Source: Rhizobium sp. G21 (GTDB taxonomy: Bacteria > Pseudomonadota > Alphaproteobacteria > Rhizobiales > Rhizobiaceae). Taken from it: DNA of 64,000 nucleotides. The position numbers and the translations under genes were made by a program. Location: NCBI RefSeq assembly GCF_014158035.1, contig NZ_JACFXW010000001.1:1736001-1800000 (forward strand), written 5' to 3'. The notes beneath the pieces were generated by a model. That model made no database searches, was not told the DNA's origin, and saw only the letters and a list, made by a program, of their open reading frames with translations. Position 1 is the first letter of the stretch. Every line of letters starts with the position of its first letter. Positions 9,383 to 19,731 of the stretch are shown here, piece after piece.

Positions 9383-9798
9383 GAGAACTTCTCGCTCTCG
9401 GCTTCGGCGCGATCTTCGGCCTGGGCATCGCGATTTCCGGCATGATCAACCCGGCCAAGGTGATGAACTTCTTCGATATCTACGGGACGTGGGATCCGAG
9501 CCTCGCCTTCGTGATGATCGGCGCGCTCGCGGTCGCCATTCCCGGCTATGCGCTGATTTTCCGGATGAGCCGCGCGCCCGTTCTCAACGCGCAATTCGCC
9601 CGGCCGACCAAGACGGCGCTCGACCGCAGGCTGATCGGCGGGGCGGCGCTGTTCGGTCTCGGCTGGGGCGCGGCGGGCTTCTGCCCCGGCGGCGCCATTC
9701 CGGCCATCGGTCTCGGCGAAGCCTCGGTGTACGTCTTCCTGCTGGCGATGATCGCCGGCATGATGGCGATGCGACAGATCCTCGCTCGGCTGGATTGA
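9379..9798 (+). CDS. YeeE/YedE family sulfur-transport membrane protein, second half
   Basis: A 139-residue membrane protein with about four spans, starting at the ATG inside the ATGA overlap with the upstream partner. Conserved features are GFGAIFGLGIAISGMINPAK near the start and GWGAAGFCPGGAIP in the second half, which match the DUF6691/YedE-type half-transporter. It should pair with the upstream protein in the inner membrane. Its stop is eight bases from the convergent DUF2000 gene. Confidence 0.85.
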   Translation: MRELLALGFGAIFGLGIAISGMINPAKVMNFFDIYGTWDPSLAFVMIGALAVAIPGYALIFRMSRAPVLNAQFARPTKTALDRRLIGGAALFGLGWGAAGFCPGGAIPAIGLGEASVYVFLLAMIAGMMAMRQILARLD

Positions 9799-9805
9799 TC
9801 CGGGA

Positions 9806-10213
9806 TCAGCGATGCATGCGGGCGCCCTTGGAGATCTTGTCGGCGATCTTCTTGGGCGCGCGATAGCCGAGGCCGACGAATTTGGCGTCGTCAGCGCCGA
9901 ATTCCGAAAAGACGGCGCGATTGGCGGCGTCGTGGCCGGTCGAGAACATCTCTTCGATATAGGCGGCGCCGTCAACGTCTTGCTCCTTCATGCGCGCCGC
10001 CGCCTTGCGGATCGTCTCGCCGTCGGCTTCGAGCACGATGACCGGCTGAGTGCTCACCGGCAGAAAACGCCTGCCGTCGCGATCGAGATAGGGTTCGCCG
10101 ATAATCTCGGGCGCGCCGGCCGTCACGCCGCTCATCAGAAAGGCGCTCACATTCAGCGCTTGCCAGGATGGCAGGTCCTCGCGCAGGATCAGGACGATTT
10201 TGGTGTCGAACAT
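9806..10213 (-). CDS. DUF2000 family protein
   Basis: A 135-residue soluble protein of the DUF2000 family, of unknown function. Recognisable parts are KIVLILREDLPSWQALNVSAF at the N-terminus, where this family starts, and the PVIVLEADGE segment in the middle. I chose the ATG at 10213 because AAGGGAGT lies four bases before it; the ATG 21 bases upstream lacks a ribosome-binding site. It is divergent from an AraC-type regulator with essentially no space between the possible starts, an arrangement that suggests local regulation. Confidence 0.8.
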   Translation of the reverse strand: MFDTKIVLILREDLPSWQALNVSAFLMSGVTAGAPEIIGEPYLDRDGRRFLPVSTQPVIVLEADGETIRKAAARMKEQDVDGAAYIEEMFSTGHDAANRAVFSEFGADDAKFVGLGYRAPKKIADKISKGARMHR

Positions 10214-10223
10214 GGGGACTCCC

Positions 10224-11089
10224 TTGGCTGGCAATGAAGACAGGCGCTTAGCAACGACAGAGACCCCCGGTCTTGAACGTCTGTGCGCGGAAGGCGATCA
10301 TATCCGCCGGGCGCCCGACGCCGGGGCGCTCGAACGAATCGAGGTGGTGATGTCGCGCTTCGCCTATGCGGCGCATCGCCATGACAGCTATGCGCTGGGG
10401 CTGACGATCCGCGGCGCGCAGACATTCGCCTATCGGGGCGAGCGGCGCGTCAGCCTGCCCGGCCAATGGCTGGCGCTGCATCCCGACGAATTGCATGACG
10501 GACAGGCGGGCGATGAGGCGGGCCTGCGCTACCGCATGCTCTATCTGGAGCCGTCGAGGCTTTATGACGCGCTGCCCGAGGGCATCAGGACATTGCCCTT
10601 CCTCAAGCAGCCGGTCGGCGACGATCCGGCCGTGGCGCGCTTGCTCGCAGGCCTTCTCGACGGCATGGAGGACGACATCGATCCGCTCGCGCTCGACGGA
10701 TGTCTCGGTGAACTCGCCGCAAGGCTGGCGGCGCTGGGGGATTGGTCAAGGGTCCCGGCAAGACGTCGCCCGATATGCGGCGCATCCGGGATTATCTGAT
10801 CGCGCATGCGTTCGAGCCGGTTACGTCCGAGGATCTCGAGCGCGTTTCGGGGCTCGACCGTTATCAGATCGCCCGCGCCTTTCGCCGGGTGCATGGATCG
10901 AGCCCGCACCGGTTTCTGGTGATGCGGCGGCTACAGGCGGCGCGCAAGCGTATCGGCGAGGGCGCGAAAATTGCCGATGTCGCGGCCGAAACAGGTTTCG
11001 CGGATCAGGCGCATCTGACCCGCTGGTTTCGCAGCGCCTATGGCACGACGCCGGGACGCTGGGCGCAGATGGCGGCGCGGAAGGCCTGA
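10224..11089 (+). CDS. AraC-family transcriptional regulator (frameshifted)
   Basis: The N-terminal part has the cupin-like AraC sensor signature (FAYAAHRHDSYALG, then HPDELHDG). The C-terminal part, in another frame, has the two helix-turn-helix motifs of AraC proteins, ending in GFADQAHLTRWFRSAYGTTPGRW. They join if the G5 run at 10736-10740 were six Gs. The start is uncertain: TTG or ATG codons at 10200-10224 overlap the divergent DUF2000 start, and an internal ATG at 10350 is possible. I used 10224. It likely controls the DUF2000 gene or itself; the effector is unknown. Confidence 0.75.
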
Positions 11090-11335
11090 AGCGCCAAACA
11101 TTTGCGGCCTCCGCCCTTCCCTTTGCCAAAAAAACCGCCTAAGACAGCGCCCATCATGGATCGCGCGCGGCTTTGGATCATATCGCGAATTATTAGCCCG
11201 GCCTTTGCAGCCTGACCGGCGAGAGCAAAGGTCCGGGACTTCTGGCGTTTGCGCCACTCCAATCCAAGATAGTTCCCATTTTTCGCAGGCGCTGTCCGCC
11301 CCTCCCCGCGACCGGGCGCGAGCGCATAAGACGGT

Positions 11336-14248
11336 ATGACGATGAACGACACCGCAGACAAGACCGACTATTCCACCACGCTTTATCTTCCGCAGACGGA
11401 TTTCCCGATGCGCGCCGGCCTGCCGCAGAAGGAGCCTGAAATCGCCAAGCGCTGGAAGGAGCAGGATCTCTACAAGCAGCTGCGCGCCTCCGCCGCCGGC
11501 CGGCAGAAATTTGTGCTACATGACGGCCCGCCCTACGCCAACGGCAACATCCACATCGGGCATGCGCTCAACAAGGTGCTGAAGGACGTCATCACCCGCT
11601 CCTTCCAGATGCGCGGTTACGACGCCAATTACGTGCCGGGCTGGGATTGCCACGGCCTGCCGATCGAATGGAAGATCGAGGAAAAGTACCGCGAAAAGGG
11701 CAAGGACAAGAACGAGGTCCCGGTCAACGAATTCCGCCGCGAATGCCGCGACTTCGCCCAAGGCTGGATCAACATCCAGTCGGAAGAATTCCGCCGCCTC
11801 GGCATCGAAGGCGATTTCGACAATCCCTACACCACCATGAACTATCATTCCGAAGCCCGCATCGCCGGCGAGCTTCTGAAGATCGCCATGTCGGGCCAGC
11901 TCTATCGCGGCTCCAAGCCGATCATGTGGTCGGTGGTCGAGCGCACGGCGCTTGCGGAAGCCGAGGTGGAATATCACGAGGTCGAAAGCGACACGATCTG
12001 GGTGAAGTTTCCGGTCACCGAGGGCGCTGCCGAACTCAAATCCTCTTCCGTCGTCATCTGGACCACCACGCCCTGGACCATCCCGGGCAACCGCGCCATC
12101 TCCTTCTCGTCCCGCATCGAATATGGCCTGTATGAAGTCACGGCGGCCGCCAACGATTTCGGCCCGCAGCCGGGCGAAAAACTGATCTTCGCGGACAAAC
12201 TGGCCGCTGACGCCTTCGTCAAGGCCAAGCTTGAATTCACCCGCCTTCGCGGCGTCACCGGCGATGAACTCGCCGCCATCACCTGCGCGCATCCGCTTGC
12301 GGACATGGGCTACACCTTCGCCGTTCCCATGCTCGACGGCGATCACGTCACCGACGACGCCGGCACCGGCTTCGTGCATACCGCGCCGAGCCACGGCCGC
12401 GAAGACTTTGACGCCTGGATGGCCAATGCCCGGGCGCTCGAAGCGCGCGGCATCTCGTCCAAGATCCCCTTCCCGGTCGGCGACGACGGCTTCTACACCG
12501 ATGAAGCCCCCGGTTTCGGCCCCTCCGCCGAAGGCGGCGCAGCGCGGGTGATGGACGACAACGGCAAGAAAGGCGACGCCAACAAGCGCGTCATCGAGGC
12601 GCTGATCGCCGCGAACAACCTCTTCGCCCGCGGCCGCATCAAGCACGACTATCCGCACTCGTGGCGCTCCAAGAAGCCGGTGATCTTCCGCAACACGCCG
12701 CAGTGGTTCGTCTATATGGACAAGGACCTCGGCGATGGCGCAACGCTGCGCTCGCGCGCGCTCAACGCAATCGACCAGACCCGCTTTGTGCCCGCCGGCG
12801 GCCAGAACCGTCTGCGCGCCATGATCGAACAGCGCCCGGACTGGGTGCTGTCGCGCCAGCGCGCCTGGGGCGTGCCGATCTGCGTCTTCGCCGACAAGGA
12901 CGGCAATGTGCTGAAGGACGAGGCGGTCAACGCCCGCATTCTCGCAGCCTTCGAGACCGAAGGCGCCGACGCCTGGTTCGCCGAGGGCGCCAAGGAACGT
13001 TTCCTGGGTTCAGACCATGATGGCGAGACCTGGCAGATGGTCACCGACATTCTCGACGTCTGGTTCGATTCTGGCTCGACGCACACCTTTACGCTCGAAG
13101 ACCGTCCGGACCTGAAATGGCCCGCCGACGTCTATCTCGAAGGCTCGGACCAGCATCGCGGCTGGTTCCATTCCTCACTGCTCGAAAGCTGCGCCACGCG
13201 CGGCCGCGCGCCCTATGACACGGTCATCACCCATGGCTTCACCATGGCCGAAGACGGCCGCAAGATGTCGAAGTCGCTCGGCAACACCGTGACGCCGCAG
13301 GAAGTGATGGGCCAGTCGGGCGCCGATATCCTGCGCCTCTGGGTGATGAACACCGATTACTGGGAAGACCAGCGTCTCGGCAAGACGATCATCCAGACCA
13401 ATATCGACGCCTATCGCAAGATCCGCAACACGATCCGCTGGATGCTCGGCACGCTCGCCCATGACCAGGGCGAGGACATCGCTTACGCCGATCTTCCGGA
13501 ACTCGAAAAGCTGATGCTGCATCGTCTGTCGGAACTGGATGCCGTGGTGCGCCAGGGCTATGACGAATTCGACTTCAAGCGCATCGTCCGCTCGCTGTCG
13601 GATTTCGCCAATGTCGAATTGTCGGCCTTCTATTTCGACATCCGCAAGGACACGCTCTATTGCGACGCCCCGTCGAGCCTGAAGCGACGCTCGGCGCTGT
13701 TCGTGATCCGCAAGCTGTTTGACTGCCTGGTCACCTGGTTTGCGCCGATGATGCCCTTCACCATGGAAGAGGCCTGGCTGTCGCGCGATCCCTCGGCTCA
13801 ATCGGTGCATCTCGAACAGTTCCCGGCGATCCCGGCCGACTGGTCGAACGAAGCGCTGGCCGAGAAGTGGAAGAAGGTGCGCGCGGTGCGCCGCGCCGTC
13901 ACAGGCGCGCTGGAGATCGAGCGCAAGGACAAGCGCATCGGCTCCTCGCTCGAATCGGCCCCCGTCGTCCATATCGCCGACGCCGAGCTGATGGCGGCGC
14001 TGGACGGGCTGGACTTCGCCGAGATCTGCATCACCTCCGACATTGCGCTCGTGACGGGCGAAGGCCCCGCCGACGCCTTCCGTTCGGAAGACGTGGCTCA
14101 GGTGTCCGTGGAGCCCAAGCGGGCGGAAGGCGTCAAATGCGCCCGCTCCTGGAAGATCACCCGCGATGTCGGCTCCGATCCCGATTATCCGGATGTGTCG
14201 GCGCGCGATGCGCAGGCGCTCCGCGAACTGGCCGCGCTCAACGGCTGA
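11336..14248 (+). CDS. ileS: Isoleucyl-tRNA synthetase
   Basis: Class Ia aminoacyl-tRNA synthetase of 970 residues that charges tRNA-Ile. The HIGH signature is exact at residue 73 (NIHIGHALN), the editing domain lies between, and KMSKS is exact near residue 643 ([10 protein letters not shown]). The DCHGLPIEW and WTTTPWT segments are classic for IleRS. The C-terminal tail lacks an obvious zinc-binding cysteine cluster, as is usual in alphaproteobacterial IleRS. The start codon is ATG at 11336, with a second ATG two codons later. A terminator hairpin follows the stop. This long gene has no frameshift, unlike many neighbours. Confidence 0.97.
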   Translation: MTMNDTADKTDYSTTLYLPQTDFPMRAGLPQKEPEIAKRWKEQDLYKQLRASAAGRQKFVLHDGPPYANGNIHIGHALNKVLKDVITRSFQMRGYDANYVPGWDCHGLPIEWKIEEKYREKGKDKNEVPVNEFRRECRDFAQGWINIQSEEFRRLGIEGDFDNPYTTMNYHSEARIAGELLKIAMSGQLYRGSKPIMWSVVERTALAEAEVEYHEVESDTIWVKFPVTEGAAELKSSSVVIWTTTPWTIPGNRAISFSSRIEYGLYEVTAAANDFGPQPGEKLIFADKLAADAFVKAKLEFTRLRGVTGDELAAITCAHPLADMGYTFAVPMLDGDHVTDDAGTGFVHTAPSHGREDFDAWMANARALEARGISSKIPFPVGDDGFYTDEAPGFGPSAEGGAARVMDDNGKKGDANKRVIEALIAANNLFARGRIKHDYPHSWRSKKPVIFRNTPQWFVYMDKDLGDGATLRSRALNAIDQTRFVPAGGQNRLRAMIEQRPDWVLSRQRAWGVPICVFADKDGNVLKDEAVNARILAAFETEGADAWFAEGAKERFLGSDHDGETWQMVTDILDVWFDSGSTHTFTLEDRPDLKWPADVYLEGSDQHRGWFHSSLLESCATRGRAPYDTVITHGFTMAEDGRKMSKSLGNTVTPQEVMGQSGADILRLWVMNTDYWEDQRLGKTIIQTNIDAYRKIRNTIRWMLGTLAHDQGEDIAYADLPELEKLMLHRLSELDAVVRQGYDEFDFKRIVRSLSDFANVELSAFYFDIRKDTLYCDAPSSLKRRSALFVIRKLFDCLVTWFAPMMPFTMEEAWLSRDPSAQSVHLEQFPAIPADWSNEALAEKWKKVRAVRRAVTGALEIERKDKRIGSSLESAPVVHIADAELMAALDGLDFAEICITSDIALVTGEGPADAFRSEDVAQVSVEPKRAEGVKCARSWKITRDVGSDPDYPDVSARDAQALRELAALNG

Positions 14249-14259
14249 TCACGACTCGA

Positions 14260-14283
14260 AACGGCGCCTCCGGGCGCCGTTTT
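14260..14283 (+). terminator. Intrinsic terminator of ileS
   Basis: A perfect stem (ACGGCGCC, loop of three, GGGCGCCGT) followed by a short T run begins 12 bases after the ileS stop codon. This is the usual form of a factor-independent terminator. Confidence 0.85.
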
Positions 14284-14455
14284 CCGTAGAGGACAACGGC
14301 CTCGCGAGTTGACAGGATGCAATTCCGGATCGGAATCATTTGCGCTTGCGGCCCATCTCCGGTAAAAGCTGCCTGAAAATGGCCGGAATTTTCGTTAAAC
14401 CGACTATTCCACACCACTTCCAATGAGCATCTTTCGCCGGAAAGGCTTGGACGGC

Positions 14456-15064
14456 ATGACAAAGTTGTATCGCGTGGCTGGCGCATTTGCGGCGCTTTCC
14501 CTTATCGGACTGGCGGCGTCCGGCTGCATGGGGCCGACCTACGGCACGGGAAAGTCGTCCAATGAACAGCTGTTCGACGACCTCGGCGACGCGATTTCGC
14601 TCAGGCCGCAGAAGCAGCCCGATCTCGCCTACCAGCCGCGCGGCCAGCTGGTGAAGCCCAGCAACGTCAATGCGCTGGTGGAGCCGGAAAAGAACATCGC
14701 CACCAAGGACAATCCGCAATGGGTGGAAAGCCCCGAGGAGCTGCGCAAGCGCCTGCGCGCCGAGGCCGACGCCAATGCCGACAATTCGAGCTACCGCTCG
14801 CCGATCGCCGTATCGACCGCCAATGGCCAGGGCTTGTCTCCCGAGCAGCAGCGACAGGCGTTCCGCGAAGCCCGCAAGATACAGGACGGCCGCTATTCCG
14901 ACCAGCGCCGCTTCATGAGCGATCCGCCGCTCGACTATCGCCGCGTCGACGATCCCTCCAAGCTGACGGATCTCGGCACGCCGGAAGCCAAGAAGGAAAA
15001 GGAACGCAAGAAGGAAGCCGAGATTGCCGGCAGCGGCAAGAAATGGTGGCAGGTGTTCGACTGA
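14456..15064 (+). CDS. Conserved rhizobial lipoprotein
   Basis: A 202-residue secreted protein with a lipoprotein signal peptide: basic start, hydrophobic segment and lipobox LAASGC, so the mature protein begins at Cys near residue 24 and is anchored by lipid. The rest is polar and low in hydrophobic segments, with conserved-looking WVESPEELRKRLRAEADAN and FMSDPPLDYRRVDDPSKLTDLG, and a lysine-rich C-terminus. Close relatives occur widely in Rhizobiales without known function. The ATG at 14456 gives a normal lipoprotein signal; the longer frame from 14423 adds eleven residues before it. Confidence 0.8.
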   Translation: MTKLYRVAGAFAALSLIGLAASGCMGPTYGTGKSSNEQLFDDLGDAISLRPQKQPDLAYQPRGQLVKPSNVNALVEPEKNIATKDNPQWVESPEELRKRLRAEADANADNSSYRSPIAVSTANGQGLSPEQQRQAFREARKIQDGRYSDQRRFMSDPPLDYRRVDDPSKLTDLGTPEAKKEKERKKEAEIAGSGKKWWQVFD

Positions 15065-15068
15065 TGGA

Positions 15069-15092
15069 AAGCGGCCTTCGGGCCGTTTTTTT
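15069..15092 (+). terminator. Intrinsic terminator after the lipoprotein gene
   Basis: A GC-rich stem (AGCGGCC, loop, GGCCGTT) with seven Ts at its 3' end begins just after the stop codon at 15064. It closes the lipoprotein transcript before the diguanylate cyclase gene. Confidence 0.88.
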
Positions 15093-15222
15093 GCGTCGAA
15101 ACCTGTGCAGCCGCTCGTAAATTTCCCGAGACCGTTCATTCAATGTTTACGAAGACGTAAACTATTATCGCGAATTTTAGCGGTTAAAAATCCTGTTAAC
15201 TTTCAGCGCCTATCGCTGGGGC

Positions 15223-16014
15223 ATGAAGGTCAGCAACAAGATACTCGTCAAGTCGAGCGCGGTGGCGGTGATATCCGCGATCATCTCCGTATCCATCTGC
15301 CTGTTCGTGGTGCCCTTGCTCGGCGGCGCGCCGGATGGGCCCGGCTTCGTCATGAGCATCGTCTGCCCGCTGGTCATCGCCTGGCCGGCCAGCGCCTATC
15401 AGTTTTCGCAGACGGAAAAAATCCGACAGGCGCGCGATGAACTCGCAAGGGCGCATGCCGACCTGGACCGACTGCATGGCGAACTCACCCGCGCTCATGA
15501 TCTTCTGGCGCACAAGGCGCGGATCGACGGCCTGACGGGCGGGCTGAACCGCGACACCTTCCTCGCCATGTTCGAAACCGCCTGCGGAAAGGACGGTTGC
15601 GCCGCGCTGCTGCTCTGCGACGCCGATCATTTCAAGAAGATCAACGATGCGCATGGCCATCTCGCCGGGGACGAAGCCTTGCGAGGCATCGCCCGCGCGA
15701 TTGCGCGTTCGCTCCGACCCTTCGATTTCTGGGGCCGGGTCGGCGGCGAGGAATTCGCGATCTTTCTCGATGGGGCCGACGACGAGGAAGCGTTCTACGT
15801 CGCCGATCAGATCCGCTCCGCGGTGCAAGACATGGGCCTGGCGTATGAGGGGCGCGCGGTGAAGACGACGCTCAGCATCGGCGCGGCCATTTTCGAGGGT
15901 CCGGGAGAGGCGCTCGACCACTACCGCTTCGCCGATCGGCGGCTCTATCGCGCCAAGACCAGCGGCCGCAATCGCATCGTCCTGCAGGACGCCGACGAGG
16001 CGGAGGCGGCCTGA
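15223..16014 (+). CDS. Membrane-anchored diguanylate cyclase (GGDEF)
   Basis: A 263-residue protein with two N-terminal membrane spans (about residues 10-32 and 42-60), a short coiled coil (about 65-97) and a C-terminal GGDEF domain from about residue 100. The active-site loop reads GGEEF, a functional variant, and is preceded at the canonical five-residue spacing by RPFD, the RxxD inhibitory site. It should therefore make cyclic di-GMP and be product-inhibited. The region before the start is AT-richer than average and may hold its promoter. It has no obvious operon partner; tadA is convergent right at its end. Confidence 0.9.
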   Translation: MKVSNKILVKSSAVAVISAIISVSICLFVVPLLGGAPDGPGFVMSIVCPLVIAWPASAYQFSQTEKIRQARDELARAHADLDRLHGELTRAHDLLAHKARIDGLTGGLNRDTFLAMFETACGKDGCAALLLCDADHFKKINDAHGHLAGDEALRGIARAIARSLRPFDFWGRVGGEEFAIFLDGADDEEAFYVADQIRSAVQDMGLAYEGRAVKTTLSIGAAIFEGPGEALDHYRFADRRLYRAKTSGRNRIVLQDADEAEAA

Positions 16015-16467
16015 TCAGCCGCGCCTGCCTCGAAAGAAGTCTTTGAGCATTTGCGCCGCCTCGGCCTCGGAAAATCCGGAATAGACATCGGGCGCATGAT
16101 GACATGTGGGCTGGTTGAAGAAGCGCACGCCGCTGTCGACGGCTCCTCCCTTGGGATCGGCGGCGCCGTAATAGAGCCGACGGATGCGCGCGAAAGAAAT
16201 GGCGGCGGCGCAAAGCGTGCAGGGCTCCAACGTCACATAGAGATCGGCGTCGATCAGACGCTCGTCGCCGACCTCTGCGCAAGCCATGCGGATCGCCTCG
16301 ACCTCGGCATGCGCGGTAGGGTCGTTCTTCTCGCGCGTGCGGTTTCCGGCGCGGGCCAGAAGCCGCCCCGACTTGACAATCACCGCGCCGACCGGCACCT
16401 CCCCGCGGCTTGCGGCGGCGCGCGCCTCCTCGAATGCGATCTCCATGAAGGGATTTGCCGGCTTCAC
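16015..16467 (-). CDS. tadA: tRNA adenosine-34 deaminase
   Basis: A 150-residue zinc deaminase of the CDA superfamily. The catalytic motif TAHAEVEAI and the zinc site EPCTLCAAAI are both present, and the length and C-terminal FFRGRR match TadA, which converts A34 to inosine in tRNA-Arg. I chose the GTG at 16467 because GAGGAAA stands about six bases before it; the ATG at 16446 would remove seven residues. A longer open frame upstream runs antisense to rluB and was rejected. Confidence 0.9.
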   Translation of the reverse strand: MKPANPFMEIAFEEARAAASRGEVPVGAVIVKSGRLLARAGNRTREKNDPTAHAEVEAIRMACAEVGDERLIDADLYVTLEPCTLCAAAISFARIRRLYYGAADPKGGAVDSGVRFFNQPTCHHAPDVYSGFSEAEAAQMLKDFFRGRRG

Positions 16468-16534
16468 ACGGTATTTCCTCTTAACCCGGGCATGATGTCC
16501 TGATAGGAGAGCGTAAGAACAAAGGCAAGGACAG

Positions 16535-18324
16535 ATGAAAGACACCAAGAAACCGGCTGGCCGGAAACAGATACGGGCCAAAACGGGCGGAGACAAGGGC
16601 GGAAAATTCGGCTCCGGCAAGGGCGCAGGCGCCCGGTCGGCGAAGGCCCCGGGCGGCAAGGACAAGAACCCCGCCCATCTCGAAGTCACGGGCGAAGGCG
16701 AACGCATCTCCAAGATCATGGCGCGCGCCGGCGTCGCATCGCGCCGCGATTGCGAGCGCATGATCCTCGAAGGCCGGGTGTCGCTGAACGGCAAGGTGCT
16801 GACCACGCCCGCCGTCAACTGTACGCCCGACGACAAGATCGAGGTCGACGGCCAGCCGATCGGCGCCATCGAGCGGACTCGGCTGTGGATCTATTACAAG
16901 CCCGCCGGATTGGTGACCACCAATTACGACCCCGAAGGCCGTCCGACCGTGTTCGACAATCTGCCGGAAGACCTGCCGCGGGTGATCTCCGTCGGCCGCC
17001 TCGACATCAACACCGAAGGCCTGCTGCTGCTGACCAATGACGGCGGTCTGGCGCGCATGCTGGAACTGCCGACCACCGGCTGGCTGCGCCGCTACCGCGT
17101 GCGCGCCTATGGCGCGATCGATCAGGAAAAGCTCGACAGCCTGAAAGAGGGCATCGCCGTCGACGGCGTGTTCTACGGCGCGATCGAAGCCACCCTCGAC
17201 CGCCAGCAGGGCCACAATGTCTGGATCACCATGGGTCTGCGCGAAGGCAAGAACCGGGAGATCAAGAATGTTCTCGGCGCGCTCGGTCTCGACGTCAACC
17301 GCCTGATCCGCATCTCCTACGGCCCGTTCCAGCTCGGCGAACTCGAAGAAGGCGACGTGGTGGAAGTGCGCAGCCGCACGCTGCGCGAACAGCTCGGGCC
17401 GCGCCTGATTGCCGAAGCCAACGCCAATTTCGAAGCGCCGATCAACAATCTGCCGAAGGACGCCGCCGAAGAGCCGAAGGCGGACAAACCGGAAGCGTCG
17501 GAACGGCCGCGCCGCGAAAGCCGCGAGGAACGCCGGGACCGCGACCTCGCCAGCATCGACACCAAGCGTCCGCCGAGGGGCGAGGCGCGCGGCAAAGGCG
17601 ACTGGGCCAAGGGCGACCGCGACAAGAGCGATCGCCCCCGAGGCGATCGGGAACGCGGCGGCGATCGGGAACGCCGGGGACGCGATGACGACCGTCGCAG
17701 CGAAAAGCCCAAGCGTCCGCCGCTGGGCACGATCCGCACGGCCAATGTCTGGATCGCTCCGGGCGGCCGCCCGGCGGAAACCGTAACCGCCAGCGACACG
17801 ATTACCGATCGGGCTGGACGTCAGATCCTGCGCGTGCGCAAGCCCAAGCAGGAAACGGACAAGAAGCCGTCCAAGCCCAAGCGCCCGGCAGCTGCGAAAG
17901 CGCGACGCGACGAACGCGGCGACGCCGGCCGGGACGAGCGCGACGCCCGGCCGTCGCGTCGTCCACGCGAAGACGGCGCAACGGGCGAGCGCCCCGCGCC
18001 CGCTCCGCAAGACCGGGCGGCAAGCCGGATTTGCAGGAGCGTGGGGATGCGCCCAAGCGCTCCTTCGCGAAGGGCAAGCCGGATTTCGCCCGCGATGGCG
18101 ACAAGCGCCGGGACGACCGGCCGCGCTCCGACAAGCCCAGGGACGATAAGCCGAGACAGGATCGTCCCCGGGACGACAGCCGTCGCGACGACACGCGCAA
18201 GCCGGGCGGACGTCGCCCTGACGCGCGCTCGGGCGAAGGCCGCAGCGATGACAGAGGCGGCCCCCGCAAGGGCGGACCGGGCGGAAAAGGCGTAAGGGGC
18301 GGCGGTGCGGATCGTCGGCGGTGA
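16535..18324 (+). CDS. rluB: RluB-type rRNA pseudouridine synthase with long charged tail (frameshifted in tail)
   Basis: Residues about 55-100 form an S4 RNA-binding domain (SKIMARAGVASRRDCERMI) and the catalytic domain follows with the active-site aspartate in GRLDINTEGLLLLTND. The family (RluB/RluE/RsuA) isomerises uridine in large-subunit rRNA. After residue 295 comes a tail of about 300 residues built almost entirely of Arg, Asp, Lys, Gly and Pro. The tail frame breaks near 17992-17995 (a C4 run): one extra base leads to a frame that stays Arg/Asp-rich and stops at 18324, overlapping rsmD. The uncorrected frame ends at 18295 with a different composition. Confidence 0.88.
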
Positions 18325-18868
18325 ATTTCGAGGGCGGCCGCTCGCGACCCCGAAAAGCCAGGACATCCGGCCGACCACCGACCGGACGCGCGAGAGCCTG
18401 TTCAACATCCTGAACCACAAATATCCCGAGGCGCTCGACGGCGGCCGCGTCATGGACGTGTTCGCCGGCACCGGCGCGGTGGGGCTGGAAGCCCTGTCGC
18501 GCGGCTGTTCGCAGGCGATGTTCGTGGAAATGTCGGTCGAGGGCCGCGGTCTCATCCGCAGCAATATCGAGGCGCTGGGGCTGCAGGGCCGCACGCGCAT
18601 TCTCCGGCGCGACGCGACCGATCTCGGCTCGAGCGGCACGATCGACCCGTTCGACTTGCTTTTCGCCGATCCGCCTTATGAGAAGGGTCTGGGCGAAAAA
18701 GCGATGGGCTCGGCGGCCGCCGGCGGCTGGTTGAAGCCTGGCGCGCTCGCTATCCTCGAAGAACGATCCACGGTCGATCCCGTGGCTCCCAAGCCGTTCG
18801 CTTTCCTGGAAACTCGGGAATTCGGCGATACGCGCATGCATTTCTACCGCTACGCTCCCGACCGGTGA
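18305..18868 (+). CDS. rsmD: 16S rRNA guanine-966 N2-methyltransferase
   Basis: A 187-residue SAM-dependent methyltransferase. RIVGGEFRGRPL is the typical RsmD start, VMDVFAGTGAVGLEALSRG is the SAM-binding motif I, and FADPPYEKG is the catalytic DPPY motif of amino-methyltransferases. It begins with GTG at 18305, overlapping the end of rluB by 20 bases, a common rRNA-modification pairing in alphaproteobacteria. No anomalies. Confidence 0.94.
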   Translation: MRIVGGEFRGRPLATPKSQDIRPTTDRTRESLFNILNHKYPEALDGGRVMDVFAGTGAVGLEALSRGCSQAMFVEMSVEGRGLIRSNIEALGLQGRTRILRRDATDLGSSGTIDPFDLLFADPPYEKGLGEKAMGSAAAGGWLKPGALAILEERSTVDPVAPKPFAFLETREFGDTRMHFYRYAPDR

Positions 18869-18875
18869 GGACGAG

Positions 18876-19727
18876 ATGATTACGCAGGGCAACTCTGCGC
18901 CGAGAGTGGCGATCGCCTTCGGCGGCGGCGGCGCGCGGGGACTTGCGCATATCCATGTCATAGAAGCGCTCGACGAACTCGGCATACGCCCGGTGCGGAT
19001 CACGGGCTCTTCCATCGGCGCGATCATGGGCGCCGGCATGGCGGCAGGGCTATCCGGCGCCGAGATCCGCGACTTCACGCTGAAGACGGTCGGCGACCCG
19101 CGAGCGGTGATGAACCGTATCTGGTCGCTGAGGCCGACGACGCTTCAGGAATTTGTCTCCGGCGGCGGCTTTCGTGTCGGCCAATATAATCTCGAACGTA
19201 TTCTGAAGGCCTTCCTGCCGGAGTCCCTGCCGGAGGATTTTTCCGGGCTCGCCATTCCGCTCGGCGTCATCGCCACCGACTATTACGGCGAACGCGAAGT
19301 GCTGATCGAGCAAGGGGCGCTTTTTCCAGCGCTTGCGGCCTCGGCGGCCATTCCCGCCGTGTTCATGCCGGTCATGCTGGACGGCCGCGTGATGATCGAT
19401 GGCGGCATCTACAATCCCGTGCCGTTCGACTATCTGTTCGACGACGCCGACATCGTCATCGGCGTCGATGTGGTCGGCGCGCCCGTCGGCGAAGACCAGC
19501 AGATTCCTCGCCGCATCGAAAGCGTGTTCGGCGCGAGCCAGTTGATGATGCAGTCGATCATCGCCGCCAAGCTCAAGATCCGTAAACCGGACATTCTCCT
19601 GCGGCCCAATGTCGGCAAGATCGCCGTGCTAGATTTCATGAAAGCGGCCGACATTCTCGCCATGTCGGCCGACATCAAGGACGAACTCAAGCGTTCGCTG
19701 GACGCCGCGATCGCCTTCCGCGCCTGA
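18876..19727 (+). CDS. Patatin-like phospholipase
   Basis: A 283-residue serine acyl hydrolase of the patatin/RssA group. All three hallmarks are present: oxyanion glycine loop GGGGARGLAH (about residue 16), nucleophile elbow GSSIGA (about residue 47) and the catalytic DGG (IDGGIYNPVPF, about residue 175). No signal peptide, so it is probably cytosolic or membrane-associated. It follows rsmD by seven bases and is probably cotranscribed. The lipid substrate is unknown. Confidence 0.9.
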   Translation: MITQGNSAPRVAIAFGGGGARGLAHIHVIEALDELGIRPVRITGSSIGAIMGAGMAAGLSGAEIRDFTLKTVGDPRAVMNRIWSLRPTTLQEFVSGGGFRVGQYNLERILKAFLPESLPEDFSGLAIPLGVIATDYYGEREVLIEQGALFPALAASAAIPAVFMPVMLDGRVMIDGGIYNPVPFDYLFDDADIVIGVDVVGAPVGEDQQIPRRIESVFGASQLMMQSIIAAKLKIRKPDILLRPNVGKIAVLDFMKAADILAMSADIKDELKRSLDAAIAFRA

Positions 19728-19731
19728 GCGC

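Noticed and set aside
8080-11089. Calling the DUF6030-like and AraC genes pseudogenes
   Set aside because: Each has only one break, both at G5 runs where a sixth G restores conserved sequence; sequence error is the simpler explanation.
11090-11335. Possible small gene between the AraC regulator and ileS
   Set aside because: The open frames on both strands have no plausible ribosome-binding site or recognisable sequence; it is probably just the ileS upstream region.
15184-15199. TTAA-N8-TTAA before the diguanylate cyclase as a CtrA box
   Set aside because: The canonical spacing is seven bases, here it is eight. I do not consider it supported.
16481-19078. Open minus-strand frame of 865 codons
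   Set aside because: It runs antisense through rluB and rsmD and has low-complexity composition mirroring the rluB tail; no family resemblance.
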